Position numbers and translations under genes: made by a program
Notes under the pieces: generated by a model
The model's database searches: none
Seen by the model: only the letters and a program-made list of their open reading frames with translations
What the model was told of the DNA's origin: nothing
DNA from: Bolinopsis microptera
Taxonomy: Eukaryota > Ctenophora > Tentaculata > Lobata > Bolinopsidae
Direction: 5' to 3'
DNA: 64,000 bases
Assembly: GCF_026151205.1 (NCBI RefSeq)
Contig: NC_087078.1
Location: 19,518,265-19,582,264 of the forward strand
In this document: positions 58,524-64,000 of the stretch, in pieces
Layout: the number at the start of each line of letters is the position of its first letter
How positions within the stretch are numbered: the stretch's first letter is position 1

Positions 58524-58670
58524 GCAGATCACGTGTGAGGATCGCGTGTCATCAGATTGAGGTATCGGGGACTCTCATCCATTTTTTAATTTAGCTTCAA
58601 GAAGTTGTTGTGGGGAAATTGTGGTTGGCATTTTTGAAGTGCCGTGTTACGATTTTGAGGAGTCATCAAC

Positions 58671-58676
58671 AATAAA
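58671..58676 (+). terminator. Poly(A) signal AATAAA
   Basis: A canonical AATAAA lies 148 nt after the CCDC88 stop codon, followed by T/G-rich sequence. Likely 3' end of the transcript. Confidence 0.75.
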
Positions 58677-60783
58677 GTATTATTTTTGGGCTGTCTCTGT
58701 ATAAAGTTACGATAACATATAGTGACTACATCTTGTAGTCCTAGGCTGTTTCTTTTTTATCCATTTTTATCTGTTACAAGCTTTAAATAATCGTAAATAG
58801 AATTGGCCGCTTACTGCAACTGTTTTTAGTCCTTTTTTCTCTATAATTTAGGGATTAGATTTTGGAATAGAACGTTGCAAACTTGACAACTATGGGCTTG
58901 TCAACATATTCTAGAGATTAGGGCACGGAACTTTTTATTGTATAATGAGTTCAAATGTGTTAAAATTTGACGCCATTAATTTTTACAATCTTATCGAGAA
59001 TGAGAATAGTTTGAATTTTCTTGTGCCCTGGTTTGATGGTTTATGTGCTTGTATTGAATTTGACATGACTTGTTAAGTTTTAATTTATATTCGTGAAGGC
59101 TGTGATTTGTAATGATAGCCATTGAAGTTAGATGAACGATGACCATATAACTGAAAACACCTTTATGATAGAAAGAACGATAAAATTACAAGAAAGTTAA
59201 TTCTTGCGATATTTAAGACCATACATTACAATTTTAAAGTTTATCGGCATCTTGCCTTTTATTTAACTCCATTTTGAGATGCAACTCATTTTTCATATTT
59301 CAGAAGTGCTGTGCTGAAAACACACAAGGAATCGCAAATTTAAATATTATTTCGATGTATTTGTGGACGCTAAATATTGAATTATAAAAATACATTTGCT
59401 GGAAGATGGGCATTCCGGAATTTATTTATAGTCAAAAATTGTTTTGTTTGTAAGCGACTGATTCGACCATTCAGTTGATTGACGATGCCAATCTGTTCTT
59501 AAGGGGACATACATGTTAAAGACTGCTGTTGGTGTAAATGACTCCGGGTTCGAGCTAACCTCATCAATACGCTAGGGAGGGAGCCGTACTAGGATAATTG
59601 ATACTGGATGCTCATACGTAGTGCGATTATTAATGCTGATCACGTCTATATACTTTAGTGATTATGATATACTTAGAACTGTAACCTAGGTTAGTGAATA
59701 TTTTTGACATCATTTAATTACTATTACTTGATTCTAAGCCATGAGCAAAAAAACGGCCATTCCTAATGCTAAGGGTTACAAAATACAAAATGATGACACT
59801 AAAATTGTTGGTTAAAGTAACCCGTAAAACAAATACGGTAGACACTCTTAGTTACAGAGAGAGTGAACTACAATGAATAATATATATCAATCCCTTTCCT
59901 AACTAAGGTTATGACAGTCAATCCACATCGTGATTGTGCTGCTGAACTCTGCTAAACTCTGCTAAACTCTGCTGCTAAAAGACCCCGCTGTTTTGGAAGT
60001 TAAGTCGCTTTAAATAGTCGCGTGAGTGATCATTTGACACACGTGCTTGAGTGATCATGTGACAGTGATTTTGTGATAATGTAACTGAAGCGGCTACGAG
60101 GTACGTGATAATTTGAGAGTGGTGATATCTCGCAGGTCTCCGCCTCGAAGACTGCTCGCCTGTACCAGGGCTGTCAATGTCTTATGAGGTGGTTGAACCG
60201 CTTCAATTGTGGATTGGGATAACGATAAGGATCTTGATTTTGATACTTAATTTAATAACAGCCGTTACCAGCTGTCATATAATGGGAGAACTATAGGTCT
60301 TTTTAAGTGGGGCACAGGATGAATTTGCAGGGTGCTATTTTCAATGTCAGCAAGAAGCTATACATTTACCTGGGGACCTCAGGCTATCATGTTTATAAAT
60401 AGAGATTAGGCGGAATGACAGGCTGAGCGCGGCCCAGTAACTATACATGTGTGAGGTGATAACAATAAGTAGGTGTGAATGGATGAGTGTACTAAGTTCA
60501 CTTGTCACGCCGTGTTGCATTTTAAAGAGCTTGACAGGCCGCCCCATTTGAAGAGACTCATAGGCTAGCAAGCAGATAAAGGCCTAAATGGCAGATTGAT
60601 TATCTTTAGGTAGACCTGTCGTGTGTCGACTATGGATGAATCCGTGTGGCCGTGTGGCATGTAATACTAATGGTTGATACCGTATACTAATACAGCAGTG
60701 TTCCCGTCAGCAGGACCGTCGACGAGTCCTGGTAGGTTGTAAACCTACAAGTGTATACTGCGTGACGCGTATACTGCGTAACG
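58677..60783. other. 3' flanking sequence, no recognised gene
   Basis: AT-rich sequence without convincing ORFs. A 34-bp segment at 60366-60399 recurs at 63143-63176. Confidence 0.5.
60366..60399. repeat. 34-bp dispersed repeat, copy 1
   Basis: Contains CTGGGGACCTCAGGCTATCA; identical to 63143-63176 in the same orientation. Origin unknown, perhaps a retroelement remnant. Confidence 0.8.
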
Positions 60784-60997
60784 TATTTGACCAAAACCCA
60801 TAATCATGGGTAGAGTGAACCGCTGCCAGTGTCTCTCTTTTCCGAACAAAAGGAAATGATATTAATTTGAGGAACCGTCCGCAAATGCTAATTGATAGTT
60901 GATACCGAGAATGAAATCGGTCGCTCGCTTTTCCCATTCATTCACGGCTTACGAATTGTAATAAAGCTTAGGTATGATTATGGGTTTTGGTCAAATA
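60784..60997. mobile_element. Tc1/mariner-like MITE, ~210 bp
   Basis: Perfect 22-bp terminal inverted repeats start TTTGACCAAAACCCATAATC and are flanked by TA on each side, the Tc1/mariner target duplication. The 166-bp interior has no transposase. Confidence 0.82.
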
Positions 60998-62355
60998 TCA
61001 TCTCTTTTTGATTATAATGTGAGGATAATTTACACAGTCGAAACTTCATTAATAAGGAGTTAATTTCAACGATTTCGAAATTTTACCTTTGAAAACATTT
61101 CCTTGTGTTTAGGTAGGTATATCTGTCGATAACAGACTGAATATGGCACTTTTTACTCATTCAAGTTGGCATTTAGTTCATACATAATGCCATTTAAATA
61201 TCGTGGGAAAGCAGAATATATTCGAAATCACGAATGAGCAAAATTCTCACCTTTCGCACGTGCAAACTTTGAGCGGGCGTTGCGTGCGCATACAATATTG
61301 AATCACCGTACATTTTTGCATAGTGGTATTTAATATATAGTTTGATAAGCATGCAAAGTTCAGAAGATTTCAAAAAGAACTTGAAACACAACGGGACTCC
61401 AAAGTTGATAAAAAATCGTGAAAATAACAATTTTCAGTGATATAAGCTATTTTAAATCAATTTGGGCGTGTCCCCACGTGTGCAACTTTTAGATTTTCAA
61501 CTTTAAAACTAGCCTATAACACAATTTAGACCTTTAAGAAGCAAAATTGAGCTCCACAACCCAAGGGATGGTCCAACACCAGAGAATACTAATTCACAAC
61601 TTTTGTGTTTTTATAAAATTATTCTTCAAAAAAGCACTAACTTCAAGTTCAATAGAGAATATCTTTATGAAGGAGCAAAGTAAGAAACTTTTCCGGTAGA
61701 TTTTCAGAATGCTTGAACAATTATCCTCAGATTTTGTCCTCAGATTTTGAATAAAATTACTCCTTAATGGTTTAAAATCAATTTTAAAAGTTGTTACTTT
61801 GTCAAAAATCAAGTTTTAAAAACACTTAATTTGATGACGTCATCAAGTGATGATGATGAAGATAAATTATTTTTTGTTATAAATATAATGTAAACTAAAG
61901 TATAAACAATTATCTTTAAAACCTGTGGTTCGAAATGACTGTATCTTTTATACTTTTGAATCTACGGACACTTAAATGTAGGCTACAATTGACTGCCAAA
62001 GCGTCTGCCAAAGCGTCTATACATATGCTTCACGACAATCTGTTGTAAAACAGGGGTTCCAGAAAACCCACTTCCCGGTACTCCTGAAACTTGAAACTTT
62101 TTTACAGTCGATTTGGACAAGGTCTAGACGCCCTGCAAAGTTTCAGATCTCTAACTTAATTTTAACATGGTTTTTAAGGCACCTGAATATGGCGATGTTG
62201 GGTTTTTTTACCTAATTTCGTATAACATGCTGGCGCGTATTTTGCGCAAATTTCTTAAGAACCTCCACATAACTATTTTTTATTCCTGTCATCTTTAACA
62301 TTGAATTGGAATGTTTTGAACTTAAATATACCTGCTGAACTACTTTCGATGAGTC
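60998..62355. other. No recognised gene
   Basis: AT-rich sequence. Open frames of up to about 80 codons on the minus strand show no recognised domain. Confidence 0.4.
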
Positions 62356-62748
62356 TTATTGCCTGGAAAACAATAAAGGGGATATAATAGTATAGGGGGT
62401 AAATAGTGTTGTGAATATAAGGGCAACGGTTATGCTTACCAGCATTGTGATGTGTATACGTACTGCGTGACGCGCTTGTTTCACAAATATCCTTTGCCGG
62501 TCGCGCGCTACTGCAAGCGAGAGGGCTCTGGTTAGAGCAAATACAATTACACTACAATTGGTGAATAAAGAATCTAAATGAAATTCGCAATGTTCGCCTC
62601 GATAGTTGACACAGTGAAAACCATGACCATCCATAACAGTAGACACATGGCTATGTGAATGTGCGGTCGCGGTGGCGCTTTTTTCAAGCTGCCTGAACAA
62701 GTGAACAGGATACGCGAAAGGAGCGAACAACAGTAAATAAACTAACAA
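62356..62748 (-). CDS. Hypothetical 130-codon ORF
   Basis: An uninterrupted frame on the minus strand with two hydrophobic stretches (residues 1-15 and about 100-125, including TMLVSITVALIFTTLF) and a His/Ser-rich segment between. No family was recognised, and no splice or promoter signal supports it. It may be chance or a remnant of a repeat. Confidence 0.2.
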   Translation of the reverse strand: MLVYLLLFAPFAYPVHLFRQLEKSATATAHSHSHVSTVMDGHGFHCVNYRGEHCEFHLDSLFTNCSVIVFALTRALSLAVARDRQRIFVKQARHAVRIHITMLVSITVALIFTTLFTPYTIISPLLFSRQ

Positions 62749-63584
62749 GCTAGGTAAACACTACACATGCGTGCGTGGCACTTGATTCACGATGTCAATC
62801 CTTCGCATCTCGCCGATCTGCATACGGTGGTGGTTGCGAGAAGCATTATTTGATGCGCGCGCGACCCAGTAGTGCATCGCGCTACAAGCGTGGCACTCGA
62901 ATAAATCAGTATATTACTTTAAAAATGTGACTCAATCTATGATCTAAGCTAAAAATTGAAGGGCTTCGACGCGCCGCGCGCATTATCAATTATTATAATG
63001 CAATTGTTTTGCTTAAAATATCGTCGCAAAGAGATGGCAAAAAGCTTGCACGTGTTTGCATCGTCATATTAATCAACTTTGTAGCGCGATGCACTTCTGG
63101 GTGCGCGCCACTGGATAGAGCAAGATTTATACTTGTATCACGTTACCTGGGGACCTCAGGCTATCATGTTTATAAACATTTTTTTATTTGAAAATTCAAT
63201 TAATTATTATATATACAAATCAAGCGTTACATTTCAGCCATGCAAAATTACAATGACATATTTTAATATTCTAATTGAAAAATGGTGCTGCAATATAAGT
63301 TGCTTAATGTTTGGCCGGATGACAACTAACTAAAAGAAAAAAATAAACTTGATTACATACTAATTAATTCAGCTGAACCAACACATAGCAAAAGCCACAT
63401 TAACGTTGGGGCCGTCTACCAAATTTGAATGACATACAAAAACAAGAAATTAAACATATCATAAATAATTAGATATGGATTTTGTTCATTACAATTCCGT
63501 CACAACTGATAGAAGAAAAAGAAGGACAAGCAGATAGGAAATTGGACGGAGAGAATTGTAACCAACAAAAACACATTTCTGAGA
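62749..63584. other. No recognised gene; possible LINE 3' UTR near the right end
   Basis: Contains the second copy of the 34-bp repeat (63143-63176). The part from about 63200 may be untranslated 3' sequence of the LINE fragment that follows. Confidence 0.4.
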
Positions 63585-64000
63585 CTAGTCTGGCCAGACT
63601 GTATCGGCAGCCCCGAGGTACTTGATCAGATTGGCCTTAAAAGTAGAAATCCGCTCTGACTGCCGGATACATACTGGTAGACTATTCCATTTCAGCATAG
63701 ATCTATAAAAGAAGCTATTTCGGAAGGCATCTGAGCAGGGCACAGTGGTACTCATGTAAGTTGAAGTATCCGACCTATCAATTATTTGAGCATTGTGCCT
63801 AGTACGTATCGGGTGCCCTCTGGACGGCATAGGACTATATAAGTAGGAAGCGAAACTGGGATTATGCTATTCACTATTTTATAGAAGGTCATAAGATCGT
63901 TATAAATAAACTTCTGCATGACAGGGAGAATATTTAGCTTCTTTTGCTCTGTAGCAAGTTTATCGTCATTATAACTGGAGTAGGGTTCACCATTGATCCA
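63585..64000 (-). pseudogene. LINE reverse-transcriptase C-terminal fragment, frameshifted
   Basis: Read leftwards from the window edge, one frame gives LNILPVMQKFIYNDLMTFYK and another gives RTRHNAQIIDRS and RNSFFYRSMLKWNSLPVCI followed by a stop at 63585. Together they match the typical C terminus of CR1/L2/Jockey-type LINEs (small-loop R.TR, then F..S....WN.LP). The frame changes near 63825-63840, so this copy is broken or has a sequence error. It is a different family from the two intact LINEs. The 5' part lies beyond the window. Confidence 0.75.

Noticed and set aside
60347-61812. Several 70-80-codon minus-strand ORFs
   Set aside because: Short, without domains, and partly overlapping the MITE; consistent with chance.

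Overview
This is invertebrate animal DNA: AT-rich, with many short exons bounded by GT-AG introns, two intact non-LTR retrotransposon reading frames, and an exceptional load of minisatellites. The species cannot be fixed from the sequence. A non-vertebrate metazoan (cnidarian-like or another early-branching lineage) is a guess from the compact gene and the retroelements.

One host gene dominates. From about 11.5 kb to 58.5 kb the + strand carries a member of the CCDC88 (Girdin/Daple) family. I assembled 31 confident exons plus two candidate microexons by matching splice sites, intron phase and family similarity. The order is Hook domain (11.5-21.7 kb), a long coiled coil (35.3-52.6 kb), a basic segment (55.7 kb), a GBA-like Galpha-binding motif (55.9 kb), a Ser-rich tail, and a C-terminal Gly-Cys-Val as in Daple (58.52 kb), followed by a poly(A) signal. 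The N-terminal exon(s) were not found and probably lie outside the window or in unrecognised sequence. The visible protein is about 1,240 residues, shorter than vertebrate Daple.

Layout. 0-8 kb: a 29-bp minisatellite split by an intact LINE on the minus strand. 8-11.5 kb: several unrelated tandem repeats ending exactly at the first recognised exon. 11.5-21.7 kb: Hook-domain exons, a 2.2-kb G-rich minisatellite and a foldback element. 21.7-35.3 kb: one giant intron holding a 5.26-kb inverted-repeat element with a second intact LINE inside; that element split a 55-bp minisatellite and left a 6-bp target duplication. A 1.5-kb minisatellite follows. 35.3-46.3 kb: coiled-coil exons around a 3.8-kb array of 22-bp units. 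46.3-58.5 kb: the last coiled-coil exons and the signalling tail. 58.5-64 kb: 3' flank with a Tc1/mariner-like MITE and a broken LINE 3' end at the right edge.

The most unusual signal is the relation between minisatellites and splice sites. At 55.04-55.52 kb each 24-bp repeat carries a 3' splice site, six exon bases and a 5' splice site copied from the neighbouring exon end. At 50.06-51.08 kb the array contains eight copies of the acceptor of the next exon. Three further acceptors (11546, 21539, 51673) lie at the edge of tandem repeats. Coordinates come from reading by eye; no alignment or search was run.
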